From: Kiloniellales bacterium
GTDB lineage: Bacteria; Pseudomonadota; Alphaproteobacteria; Kiloniellales; JAKSDN01
Length of the DNA: 11,763 nt
Assembly: GCA_022360075.1 (NCBI GenBank)
Contig: JAKSDN010000543.1
Coordinates: 1 to 11,763 of the forward strand
Direction of reading: 5' to 3'
Shown piece by piece: positions 1 to 6,046 of this stretch; position 1 is the first letter of the stretch, and every line of letters begins with the position of its first letter. The translations under genes were made by a program, and so were the position numbers. The notes beneath the pieces are model-generated. The model saw nothing but the letters and a program-made list of their open reading frames with translations. It was not told the origin of the DNA and did not search any database.

Positions 1-40
1 CTCGACCCGAAGGGCCGACCAGCACAGCAAGAGAAGGCAT
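1..40 (-). CDS. Start of an unidentified leftward gene, cut by the window edge
   Basis: Reading leftward from an ATG at 38-40, the frame gives MPSLAVLVGPSGR and then leaves the window. The start is supported by a strong Shine-Dalgarno: GGGAGG lies on the minus strand at 50-55, nine bases before the ATG. The preceding leftward gene (substrate-binding protein) is closed off by a terminator at 164-189, so this gene would have its own promoter in roughly 60-160. Only 13 codons are visible. The 'VGPSG' stretch recalls a P-loop beginning, but this is far too little to name a family. Confidence 0.45.
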   Translation of the reverse strand, partial: MPSLAVLVGPSGR

Positions 41-163
41 CTCTCCGCACCTCCCGCACCACAACGGCGATACGTCCGGTTTGCTTGTCGCAGCACCGAA
101 TCGCCGGCCTGCGCCCTTGCGGCAGGAACTCCGTCTTGAGTTCCAAGATCCCTGCATAACGAA

Positions 164-189
164 AAGCCCGGGCGCTGAGGCCCGGGCTT
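164..189 (-). terminator. Rho-independent terminator of the substrate-binding protein gene
   Basis: A perfect 10-bp GC-rich stem (AAGCCCGGGC at 164-173 with GCCCGGGCTT at 180-189) encloses a 6-base loop. On the minus strand it is followed by a T-rich tail reading TTTTC. It begins 13 bases past the stop codon of the leftward gene ending at 203. It is nearly symmetrical, so it could also stop transcription in the other direction, but no rightward gene precedes it. Confidence 0.85.
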
Positions 190-202
190 CTGTCGTTTCC
201 GC

Positions 203-1795
203 TTACTTGACGATCGCGTAGCGGAGATCGAAGACGTTGTCGGGACGCTGCGCCACGTCGACGCCGTCGCTGATGCCCCAGGACAGCGGCTGCTGATGCA
301 GCGGAATGTGGCCGACCTCGTCCTGGTGGATCTTGAAGGCCTCATCGATCAGCGTCTGCCGCTTGGCCTGATCGGTCTCGACCTGGACCAAGTCCGTGAG
401 CTCGGTCAGGCGCTCGTTGCAGTAGCCGCCGAGGTTGAACTGACCCTTGGTCTCGCCGCGGCAGGACATGAGGGCGGACAGCGGATTGTGGCTGTCCATC
501 GTCGAAGGGGTCCAGCCCAGCAGGTAGAGGCTGGTGTCGTAGTTGTTCTGGGCCAGCACCTTCGCAAAGTACTTCGACTTGGTCTGCGCCAGGAGGTTCA
601 CCTTGACGCCGGCCTTGGCCAGCATGCCGACCACCGCCTGGCAGATCCGCTCGTCGTTGACGTAGCGGTCGTTCGGGCAATCCATGGTCACCTCGAAGCC
701 GTCGCCGTAGCCGGCCTCGGCCAGGAGGCTCTTGGATCTCTCCACGTCGAAGTCAGCCCGCACGTCGAGCGGCTCGTTCCAGCCGTTGATCTGCGGTGCG
801 ACCATCAAGGCCGCCGGCCGCGAGGCGCCGCGCATCACCTTCTTCCTGATCGCCTCGATGTCGATGGCATGCAGGAAAGCCTGGCGCACGCGCAGGTCTT
901 TGAAGGGATTCTTGCCCTTGACGTCAGAGTAGAGCAGTTCGTCGCGCAATTGATCGAAACCGAGGAAGATGGTGCGCGCCTCGGGCCCGGTCAGCGGCTG
1001 CACGCCCTCGGCCTGCTCGAGCCGGTTCCAGTCCTGCACGGGGACCGGATAGGCCAGGTCCACATCGCCTGCGATCAGGGCCGCAACGCGGGTCGCGTCC
1101 TGGCCGACAGGCGTGAAGATCGCCTCGGTGACGTTGCCGGGCATAGCGTCCCAGCCCCACCAATCCGGGTTGCGGTCCAGGATCGTGCGCACGTCCGGCT
1201 GGCGCTCCCTGACCTTGTAGGGCCCGGTGCCGTTGGCGTTGATGTTGGCGTGGTTGCCTTCCTCGCCGCCCTTGACGTTGGTGGCGGAGAGCGTGTTGTT
1301 CGCCTCGGCCCACTCCTTGTCCATGATGTAGAAGATTTCGAGCTGGAGCGGCAGAATCGGGTCGGGGTTCGGCGTGATCAGGGCGACCGTGTGGTCGTCG
1401 ATCTTCTTGGCCTCCTTGATGAGGCCGGCCACCACCTTGAGGTCGGAGCCCTCGGTGCGGATGCGCTCGACAGAGAAGACCACGTCGTCGGCCGTGAAAT
1501 CGCTGCCGTCGTGGAACTTCACGCCCTGGCGCAGCTTGAAGACCCAGGTGTCGGGCTCGGTGTTCTCCCAGGACACCGCCAATCCCGGCTTCAGGTTCAT
1601 GTCCCGGTCGCGCCAGACCAAGGCCTCGTAGACATTGCGCTGGAAGCCCAGCGTCATGGTCTCGAACAGGCCGTGGGGGTCCATGGTCTGGACGTCGCCC
1701 TGGAAAGCCCACTTGAAGGTCTTGGCGTCGGCCGCCTGACCGGCCATCAAGCCGACCGCAGCAACAGCGGCGAGCAGATAACGTCTTATCCGCAT
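203..1795 (-). CDS. ABC transporter substrate-binding protein, family 5 (peptide/nickel type)
   Basis: This is a periplasmic solute receptor of the SBP_bac_5 family (DppA/OppA/NikA-like), which hands dipeptides, oligopeptides or related solutes to an inner-membrane ABC importer. From the chosen start it has 530 residues, normal for the family. Residues 1-24 form a signal peptide: basic MRIRR, a hydrophobic core, and an Ala-Asp-Ala cleavage site before KTFKW. The hallmark segment is at about 84-112 (WVFKLRQGVKFHDGSDFTAD, then DVVFSVERI). The start at 1795 rather than the ATG two codons upstream (1801) is chosen because GGGAG at 1802-1806 sits six bases before it and directly abuts the upstream ATG. 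No permease or ATPase gene lies in the window, and a terminator follows the stop, so this may be an orphan receptor or the last gene of its unit. The substrate cannot be read from sequence. Confidence 0.93.
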   Translation of the reverse strand: MRIRRYLLAAVAAVGLMAGQAADAKTFKWAFQGDVQTMDPHGLFETMTLGFQRNVYEALVWRDRDMNLKPGLAVSWENTEPDTWVFKLRQGVKFHDGSDFTADDVVFSVERIRTEGSDLKVVAGLIKEAKKIDDHTVALITPNPDPILPLQLEIFYIMDKEWAEANNTLSATNVKGGEEGNHANINANGTGPYKVRERQPDVRTILDRNPDWWGWDAMPGNVTEAIFTPVGQDATRVAALIAGDVDLAYPVPVQDWNRLEQAEGVQPLTGPEARTIFLGFDQLRDELLYSDVKGKNPFKDLRVRQAFLHAIDIEAIRKKVMRGASRPAALMVAPQINGWNEPLDVRADFDVERSKSLLAEAGYGDGFEVTMDCPNDRYVNDERICQAVVGMLAKAGVKVNLLAQTKSKYFAKVLAQNNYDTSLYLLGWTPSTMDSHNPLSALMSCRGETKGQFNLGGYCNERLTELTDLVQVETDQAKRQTLIDEAFKIHQDEVGHIPLHQQPLSWGISDGVDVAQRPDNVFDLRYAIVK

Positions 1796-1801
1796 TCTCA
1801 T

Positions 1802-1806
1802 CTCCC
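1802..1806 (-). promoter_or_regulatory. Shine-Dalgarno that fixes the binding-protein start
   Basis: On the minus strand this reads GGGAG. It lies immediately before the ATG at 1799-1801 (zero spacing, unusable) and six bases before the in-frame ATG at 1793-1795, which favours the latter as the true start. Confidence 0.6.
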
Positions 1807-1859
1807 TGACATTTGGCGTCCCGCGCCCTCTTGGCCGGACGCATTGACGATCGCTAAGC

Positions 1860-1875
1860 GCGCCTCCCCAGGCGC
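1860..1875. repeat. Short perfect hairpin in the divergent intergenic region
   Basis: GCGCCT (1860-1865) and AGGCGC (1870-1875) form a 6-bp inverted repeat around a CCCC loop, about 55-65 bases upstream of the leftward binding-protein gene. A second inverted repeat, TCCAAGC (1894-1900) with GCTTGGA (1920-1926), lies beside it. Either could be an operator or simply a chance palindrome in GC-rich DNA. I could not identify a convincing -35/-10 pair for either divergent gene here. Confidence 0.3.
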
Positions 1876-2057
1876 CATTGCCGGGTACCTTAGTCCAAGC
1901 CTCCGGCCGGAAACAAGGCGCTTGGAGGACCGCCCCGAACGGCCGCGGCGGCCCCGAAATACCTGGCCTCAGGGCCGATTTCCTGGTCTTTTGCTCACGA
2001 GATCTTTATCCGACCCGGCGCGGCGCGCAGGGCGCATCGGGGAAGCCGACCGCCGTC

Positions 2058-2789
2058 TTGAGCCTCATCCCATTCATGCTCGCCGGGGCCCTGCTGGCCG
2101 GATTCGTCTCCGGCCTCGCTGGATTCGGCACCGCTCTGGTCGCCCTCGGCATCTGGCTGCACGTCATCGAGCCGCCCCTGGCCGCGCCGCTGGTGGCGAT
2201 CTGCTCCGTCATCGCCCACATCCAGGGCGGCCTCACCTTGCGCTTTGCCTTCGACTTCGCCCGCCTCTGGCCCTTCGTCCTCGGCGGCTTGGCCGGCGTG
2301 CCTTTCGGGAGCCTGGCGTTGGATCATCTGGAGGTCGCCAGCTTTCGCGCGGCGGTCGGACTTTTCCTCGTCGCCTACTGCGCCGTCATGCTGCTGTCGC
2401 GACGTTTGCCGGTCGTGACCTGGGGCGGCCGCCGGGCGGACGCCTTGGTGGGTTTCGGCGGCGGGATCATGGGCGGGGCGGCCGGTCTCTCCGGCCCGCT
2501 GCCGACCCTCTGGTGCGGGCTCAGGGGCTGGCGCAAGGACGAGCAACGGGCGGTCTATCAGCCCTTCAACCTGTTCATCCTGTCTTGGGCGATCGCCGCA
2601 TACGCCGTCCAGGGTCTGGTGACGCTCGAGGTGGGCCGCCTGACCCTGTTCTGCCTGCCCGGCACTTTACTCGGCGTCTGGCTCGGCGCGAAGGCCTACG
2701 GCCGCGTCGACGACCGGCAGTTCCGATTGCTCGTGCTCTGGCTGCTGCTGGCCTCGGGCGTCGTGCTGACGGTCTCGAACCTCTTCTGA
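2058..2789 (+). CDS. TauE/SafE family (sulfite exporter-like) membrane transporter
   Basis: This is a polytopic inner-membrane protein of the TauE/SafE (DUF81) family. Characterised members move sulfite, sulfoacetate or other small sulfur anions. The predicted protein has 243 residues and is almost entirely hydrophobic. It carries the two family repeats: one near the N-terminus (GFVSGLAGFGTALVALGI, about 15-32) and a second in the middle (VGFGGGIMGGAAGLSGPLPT, 131-150). The start is uncertain. The frame is open upstream to a TTG at 1878, but that extension is hydrophilic and unlike the family. I prefer TTG at 2058 (MSLIPFMLAG...), with a GGGGAAG about 12 bases upstream; ATG at 2076 is the other option. 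Its stop lies 5 bases from the stop of the convergent YgaP-like gene, whose rhodanese domain supports a sulfur role by context. Substrate and direction are inferred only. Confidence 0.85.
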   Translation: MSLIPFMLAGALLAGFVSGLAGFGTALVALGIWLHVIEPPLAAPLVAICSVIAHIQGGLTLRFAFDFARLWPFVLGGLAGVPFGSLALDHLEVASFRAAVGLFLVAYCAVMLLSRRLPVVTWGGRRADALVGFGGGIMGGAAGLSGPLPTLWCGLRGWRKDEQRAVYQPFNLFILSWAIAAYAVQGLVTLEVGRLTLFCLPGTLLGVWLGAKAYGRVDDRQFRLLVLWLLLASGVVLTVSNLF

Positions 2790-2794
2790 GAGCC

Positions 2795-3331
2795 TCAATG
2801 CGTCGGGCGCGGGCGATTGTAAGGCAGACGCCTCAGCAGCGCGGCCATAGTGCAAGTGCCGGACAGGCCGGCGAAGGCCAGCCCGGCGCCGACGAAGGCG
2901 CTGAGCGCGAGAAACCCGGGCGAGACCAGCCAGCCGAGCAAAACGCCGAGTAGGACGAGCGTACCGGCGACGATTTGAACCTGGCGCATGATGCTGATCG
3001 GCACCCGGCGGTCGAGGCGCGTGGCGAGGCCGGCGCGCTTCCAGCCCTCGAGGCCGCCCTCGAGCTGGTACACGGCCTTGAAGCGACCGGCCAGGACTCG
3101 CGGCGCCGCCTCGGCGGTCCGGCTGCCGCTCGCGCAGTGAAAGACCGCGATCTTGTCCCGGTCGTGCGGCAGGTCGGCTGCATCGAGACCGGACAGCGGC
3201 ACCAGATACGCGCCCGGCACATGCTCGCGGGCGTACTCGTCGGCCTCGCGAATGTCGATCAGGATTGCCCGCTCGGCGTCCAGCCATCGCTTGACCGTCT
3301 TGGCGTCGATCTGCTCGAGCGAAGGGGGCAT
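2795..3331 (-). CDS. YgaP-like membrane protein: rhodanese domain + DUF2892
   Basis: The 178-residue protein joins a cytosolic rhodanese (sulfurtransferase) domain, about 5-105, to a C-terminal two-helix DUF2892 membrane segment, about 115-172. This is the architecture and approximate length of E. coli YgaP. The active-site loop is CASGSR with the catalytic cysteine at 66, preceded by the usual DIREADEY and HVPGA segments. The membrane part ends in GTCTMAALLRRLPYNR, typical of DUF2892, and includes a second cysteine at 160. Rhodaneses pass sulfane sulfur from thiosulfate or persulfides to acceptors such as cyanide or thiols. A membrane-tethered form next to a TauE/SafE transporter suggests sulfide or thiosulfate handling (inference). 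The ATG at 3329-3331 has GGAG seven bases upstream. The gene is monocistronic, with an AT-rich promoter at 3389-3418. Confidence 0.92.
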   Translation of the reverse strand: MPPSLEQIDAKTVKRWLDAERAILIDIREADEYAREHVPGAYLVPLSGLDAADLPHDRDKIAVFHCASGSRTAEAAPRVLAGRFKAVYQLEGGLEGWKRAGLATRLDRRVPISIMRQVQIVAGTLVLLGVLLGWLVSPGFLALSAFVGAGLAFAGLSGTCTMAALLRRLPYNRPRPTH

Positions 3332-3375
3332 AGCTTGTCTCCAAACGGCGCGGGGACTTGTTGCGCTCTCGTTAA

Positions 3376-3407
3376 ATTCATATCCTCATATATATCGATT
3401 ATTGAAT
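3376..3407. promoter_or_regulatory. Imperfect AT-rich inverted repeat over the YgaP-like promoter
   Basis: ATTCA at 3376-3380 mirrors TGAAT at 3403-3407, with a further imperfect match outward (AAATTCAT against ATATTCAA on the other strand). The 22-base interior includes an alternating CATATATAT run. The repeat overlaps the predicted -10 and spacer, where a repressor would act. In several proteobacteria, genes for rhodanese/DUF2892 proteins are controlled by ArsR-type persulfide sensors (BigR/SqrR) that bind AT-rich dyads with ATTC...GAAT arms. The arms here are spaced much wider than the SqrR motif as I remember it, so the match is suggestive only. Confidence 0.35.
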
Positions 3408-3418
3408 ATAAAAATCAA
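3389..3418 (-). promoter_or_regulatory. Candidate sigma-70-type promoter for the YgaP-like gene
   Basis: Read leftward, TTGATT (3418-3413) is followed after 18 bases by TATATA (3394-3389), each matching 4 of 6 consensus bases. This leaves a leader of about 50 bases before the ATG at 3331. The stretch is conspicuously AT-rich in an otherwise GC-rich window. Confidence 0.45.
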
Positions 3419-3505
3419 GGCTGAGGTGCTTTCGTTCTCCCAAGGCGATGGCGCTGAGAGTTCGACTCGAAATGAACTCAGTGAGATCAATGAGTTGTCA
3501 CACAT

Positions 3506-3596
3506 CATCGTCATCACGGGGCTTGACCCGGTGATCCAGAGTGGCGTCCGGGTCAAGCGATGCCTGAATTGCCGGATCAAGTCTGGCAATGACAAG
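3506..3596. repeat. REP-like palindromic intergenic repeat element
   Basis: This roughly 90-base element is made of nested palindromes. A left hairpin runs 3513-3535 (ATCACGGGG...CCCGGTGAT, one mismatch) and a right hairpin 3568-3590 (ATTGCCGGA...TCTGGCAAT, one G-T pair). The outer ends GTCAT (3510-3514) and ATGAC (3589-3593) are complementary, and a weaker GGC...GCC match sits in the middle. The wording 'cgtcat-...-ggcttgaccc-...-caatgac' is that of a dispersed repeat seen many times in alphaproteobacterial genomes. It lies in the 322-base gap between the YgaP-like gene and the amidohydrolase stop, where it could also act as a terminator. No gene is supportable in this gap. Confidence 0.7.
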
Positions 3597-3653
3597 CGAG
3601 GAGGTCTTCGCGACTAGCTCTGATTCGGAAAGCAGTGGTCTTGGGTCAGGCTC

Positions 3654-4889
3654 TCAGAGGGCGTTCTTGAAGATCTCGCCGCCCTTCATGATCAGCGGGA
3701 TGTTCTCGCCCTGGCCGTCGAGCAGGGCGATGTCCTCCAGGGGATTGCCCTCGACCACGATCAGGTCGGCGAGCGCCCCCTCCGACACGCGCCCGAGCTC
3801 CTCGCCCCGGTTCAGGATCTCGGCGTTGACCGAGGTCGCGGACATCAGGATCTCCTGGGGCGGCAGCACCTGGGCGCGGATCGTGAACTCTGAAGACTGA
3901 TGGGCGTGCATCTCCCCCAGGAGATCGGTGCCGAGACCCATCTTGACCCCCGCGCCTTTCAGCACCTCGAGGGAATCGAGACCGGCGTCGAGCACGACCT
4001 TGAGCTTCTCCAGGCTGACTTCGGGGAAGCCCAGATCGCGCCCGAAGCGGTCGAGTGCGCTGTAGGTGGCCAGGGTCGGCACGACATAGGCGCCCTGCTC
4101 GGCGCAGAACTGCGCGGTCTCCGCGTCGATCAAGTTGCCGTGCTCGATCGAGCGCACGCCGTAGGCGACCGAGCGGCGGATCGCTTCGGGGGTGTAGGCA
4201 TGGGCCATGACGTAGGTGCGCCAGGACTTGGCCTCCCAGACGATGGCGCGGATCTCCTCCTCGGAGTACTGCAGATTGTCGATCGGGTCGCGGGGCGAGG
4301 CCACGCCGCCCGAGGCCATGATCTTGATCTGCGTGGCGCCGCGGCGCAGCTCCTCGCGCGCGGCCCGGCGCACCTCGTCGACGCCGTCGGCGATCCGCTC
4401 CAAGCCGGAGCCGGCCTGGCAACAGGGGCAGAACAGCGCGCCCTCGTCCTCGAGGCTGCGGAAATCGCCGTGGCCGCCGGTCTGGGTCAGGGCGCGGCCG
4501 GCATAGAACAGGCGCGGCCCCTTGATCAGGCCACTCTCGGAGGCCATGGCCAAGCCGTAGTCGGCGCCGCCGGCGTCTCTGATCGAGGTGAAACCGCGCT
4601 GCAGGGCGGCCTCCATGAATCGCCGGGCGTGTTGGTGGAGCAGCGAGCGCGGCATCGCCGCCAGCTTCGAGATATCGGGGTCGGCGGCGATGGCGTGGAA
4701 ATGCGCATCGATCAGCCCCGGCATCAGCGTGCGTCCGCCAAGCTCGATCGTCTCGGCCGCCCCGCCGGCGATCGGCCGATCCGAGACCTCCCGGATCCGC
4801 CCGTCCTCGACAAACACCTGCATCGCTTCGCGGGGCTCGGGATCGAGCCCATCGAACAGGAGGCAATCGCGAAACAGAACCGACGTCAT
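3654..4889 (-). CDS. Metal-dependent amidohydrolase (imidazolonepropionase / prolidase-like)
   Basis: This 411-residue cytosolic hydrolase of the amidohydrolase superfamily has no signal peptide. Metal-site residues are visible in order: HxH at H63 and H65 (IDAHFH), K189 in QIKIMASGG (the likely carboxylated bridging lysine), H230 (VMAHAYTPEA), H250 (SIEHGNLID) and D322 (GLGTDLL). An N-terminal beta-sandwich with RTLMPGLID and a C-terminal return strand (GALADLIVVEGNPLEDI) complete the fold. The group includes Xaa-Pro dipeptidases and imidazolonepropionase-like enzymes, but the substrate cannot be assigned. A cysteine cluster, CPCC at 154-157, lies before the lysine. The start at 4889 is chosen over an in-frame ATG at 4934 because GGGGAGGG (4897-4904) lies seven bases before it. 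The gene stands alone, flanked by repeat elements on both sides. Confidence 0.92.
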   Translation of the reverse strand: MTSVLFRDCLLFDGLDPEPREAMQVFVEDGRIREVSDRPIAGGAAETIELGGRTLMPGLIDAHFHAIAADPDISKLAAMPRSLLHQHARRFMEAALQRGFTSIRDAGGADYGLAMASESGLIKGPRLFYAGRALTQTGGHGDFRSLEDEGALFCPCCQAGSGLERIADGVDEVRRAAREELRRGATQIKIMASGGVASPRDPIDNLQYSEEEIRAIVWEAKSWRTYVMAHAYTPEAIRRSVAYGVRSIEHGNLIDAETAQFCAEQGAYVVPTLATYSALDRFGRDLGFPEVSLEKLKVVLDAGLDSLEVLKGAGVKMGLGTDLLGEMHAHQSSEFTIRAQVLPPQEILMSATSVNAEILNRGEELGRVSEGALADLIVVEGNPLEDIALLDGQGENIPLIMKGGEIFKNAL

Positions 4890-4896
4890 CTCTAAG

Positions 4897-4904
4897 CCCT
4901 CCCC
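4897..4904 (-). promoter_or_regulatory. Shine-Dalgarno that fixes the amidohydrolase start
   Basis: On the minus strand this reads GGGGAGGG, seven bases before the ATG at 4887-4889. The longer reading from 4934 would add 15 residues that do not belong to the family fold. Confidence 0.7.
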
Positions 4905-4995
4905 GCGACCGATCGCAGCAAAGGCGTCGATCATTCTCGAGGCAGGCTAGCTCCGGGTCCCGCCCCACGCAACGAAGCAGGGCCGTTCACGTGTC

Positions 4996-5016
4996 GGCCC
5001 GCCCGGGAATGACGAA
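4996..5016. repeat. Probable remnant half of the REP-like repeat
   Basis: The stretch ggcccgcccgggaatgacga resembles the right end of the element at 3506-3596 (…gccgg…ggcaatgac). The left half is absent. It lies between the amidohydrolase start and the stop of the 116-residue protein. Similarity is short, so the call is tentative. Confidence 0.35.
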
Positions 5017-5048
5017 GAGATAGAGAGAGCGGCCGCGCCGGCCGGCAG

Positions 5049-5399
5049 TCAGATCAGCAGGTCGTCTTCATCGCGCTGGTCGCCGATCAGGTCGCCGAGC
5101 GTCTGGATCTGGCTGCGGATGTCACGGCGCTGCATGATCTTGATCTGAGCCGCCTCGGGCAGGTCCGTCAGCATGATCACGCCCTTCTCCAAGAGCACGC
5201 CGATCAGATCCTCGAGGACGCGCACGAAGCTCAGGTCGGAGGCGACCAGCACCTCCTGCAAGGCCGCATTGGCGTCTTCGCTTTCGAAGAAGAAGCGCTG
5301 GAGCTCGTCATCTGAGGCGTCGAGCCGCTCGGCGCCATTGCCGGGCTGCGCGAGGACCGAGATGATCGCGCCGTTTTCGTCACGTACCACGTATGGCAT
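5049..5399 (-). CDS. Conserved hypothetical protein (116 aa), function unknown
   Basis: This is a small acidic, soluble protein. The N-terminus (MPYVVRDENGAIISVLAQP) resembles a short beta-hairpin. A helical region follows (about 28-50), then a conserved-looking core SFVRVLEDLIGVLLEKGVIM with LTDLPEAAQIKIMQRRDIR (about 57-95), and an acidic tail (QRDEDDLLI). The pattern matches a widespread proteobacterial family that, as I recall, is often labelled 'tryptophan synthase subunit beta like'. It has neither the length nor the PLP lysine region of TrpB, so that label should not be read as a function. The start at 5399 is preferred to a longer reading from 5447 because GGAG (5407-5410) is seven bases upstream and the extra residues are low-complexity. 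It follows the receiver gene by 125 bases; co-transcription is uncertain. Confidence 0.8.
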   Translation of the reverse strand: MPYVVRDENGAIISVLAQPGNGAERLDASDDELQRFFFESEDANAALQEVLVASDLSFVRVLEDLIGVLLEKGVIMLTDLPEAAQIKIMQRRDIRSQIQTLGDLIGDQRDEDDLLI

Positions 5400-5486
5400 G
5401 TCCGCTCTCCGCGCCCGCGAAGGCCTGCTTGCCGGGACGCTGGGCACGCGAACCGGCGTTGGAGGCTAGCCGGACGGACCTTGCCG

Positions 5487-5511
5487 AAACCTTAACGCGC
5501 CTGGCAGGCGC
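5487..5511 (-). terminator. Possible weak terminator after the lone receiver gene
   Basis: GCGCCT (5497-5502) and AGGCGC (5506-5511) form a perfect 6-bp stem with a 3-base loop, 13 bases past the receiver stop. On the minus strand it is followed by GTTAAGGTTT, which has T's but no clean run. It could weaken read-through into the 116-residue gene. Confidence 0.35.
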
Positions 5512-5524
5512 TCCGCCGCAGGCC

Positions 5525-5920
5525 TCAGGCGCCCGCTTCTCGAAAGCCCTCCAACACGGCCGCGATCTGGCCTCGCGTGAAGGGCTTGGCGAGCACTTCG
5601 TCGGCGCCCAGCGAGCGGGCCCAGGTCAGCAGGTCGTCCTGGCGCATGGAGCCGCCGCCCGACATCGCAATGATCCTTACGTCCGGCGACATCTTGCGAA
5701 GCTCGGTGATGGTCACGAGCCCCTCCTGTTCCGGCATCAGGATGTCCGTGATGACGACGTCGGCGCCGAAGCTCTGGAACAACGCCACGCCGTCGGCGCC
5801 GTCCTCGGCCGAAGCGACCTCGCAGCCGAGGCTCTCGAGGGTTCCGGAGAGGCTATCACGGACCAGCTCGTGGTCATCGATCACGAGGACGCGCAAAGGG
5901 GTGGAATCCGAAGGACTCAA
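5525..5920 (-). CDS. Stand-alone CheY-like response regulator receiver protein
   Basis: The 131-residue protein is a single receiver domain with no output domain. Conserved residues are in place: acidic pair D15-D16 (VLVIDD), phosphoacceptor D59 (VVITDILMP), S87 (IIAMSGG) and K112 (LAKPF). Such proteins act as phosphate shuttles, sinks, or partner-binding switches. The start is TTG at 5918-5920 (MSPSDSTPLR...), with GGGA nine bases upstream; no ATG is available before the fold begins. It lies 126 bases downstream of the large hybrid kinase, on the same strand, but a hairpin with a T-run separates them, so it may have its own promoter or depend on read-through. The natural hypothesis is that it takes part in the kinase's phosphorelay; this rests on adjacency only. 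Confidence 0.9.
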   Translation of the reverse strand: MSPSDSTPLRVLVIDDHELVRDSLSGTLESLGCEVASAEDGADGVALFQSFGADVVITDILMPEQEGLVTITELRKMSPDVRIIAMSGGGSMRQDDLLTWARSLGADEVLAKPFTRGQIAAVLEGFREAGA

Positions 5921-6017
5921 TGCAGTGGTTCCCAGTCAAACAAAGCCATTTTCCCGCAATCGGATAGATCCACACAAGAACCTAGCGCAAGATTCGGCAA
6001 AGCAATCTCCGAACTGG

Positions 6018-6035
6018 AAAAAAAGCGTACCGCTT
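6018..6035 (-). terminator. Rho-independent terminator candidate of the hybrid kinase gene
   Basis: On the minus strand AAGCG-GTA-CGCTT forms a 5-bp stem (6035-6023) running directly into a run of seven T's (6024-6018), 12 bases past the kinase stop codon. The stem is short but the T-run is the longest in the area, so partial termination before the receiver gene is likely. Confidence 0.55.
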
Positions 6036-6046
6036 GGATCGGCCGG

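Noticed and set aside
1878..2057. N-terminal extension of the TauE/SafE gene from a TTG at 1878
   Set aside because: The 60 extra residues are hydrophilic, lack conservation typical of the family, and precede the normal first membrane helix. No Shine-Dalgarno is visible at 1878.
296..2953. Rightward open frame of 885 codons running through three genes
   Set aside because: It is antisense to the binding-protein gene and then out of frame with the TauE/SafE gene, both of which have clear family motifs. The translation has no domain sense.
3386..3617. Short overlapping frames on both strands in the YgaP-like/amidohydrolase gap
   Set aside because: They run through the palindromic repeat and the AT-rich promoter, with no ribosome binding site or family resemblance.
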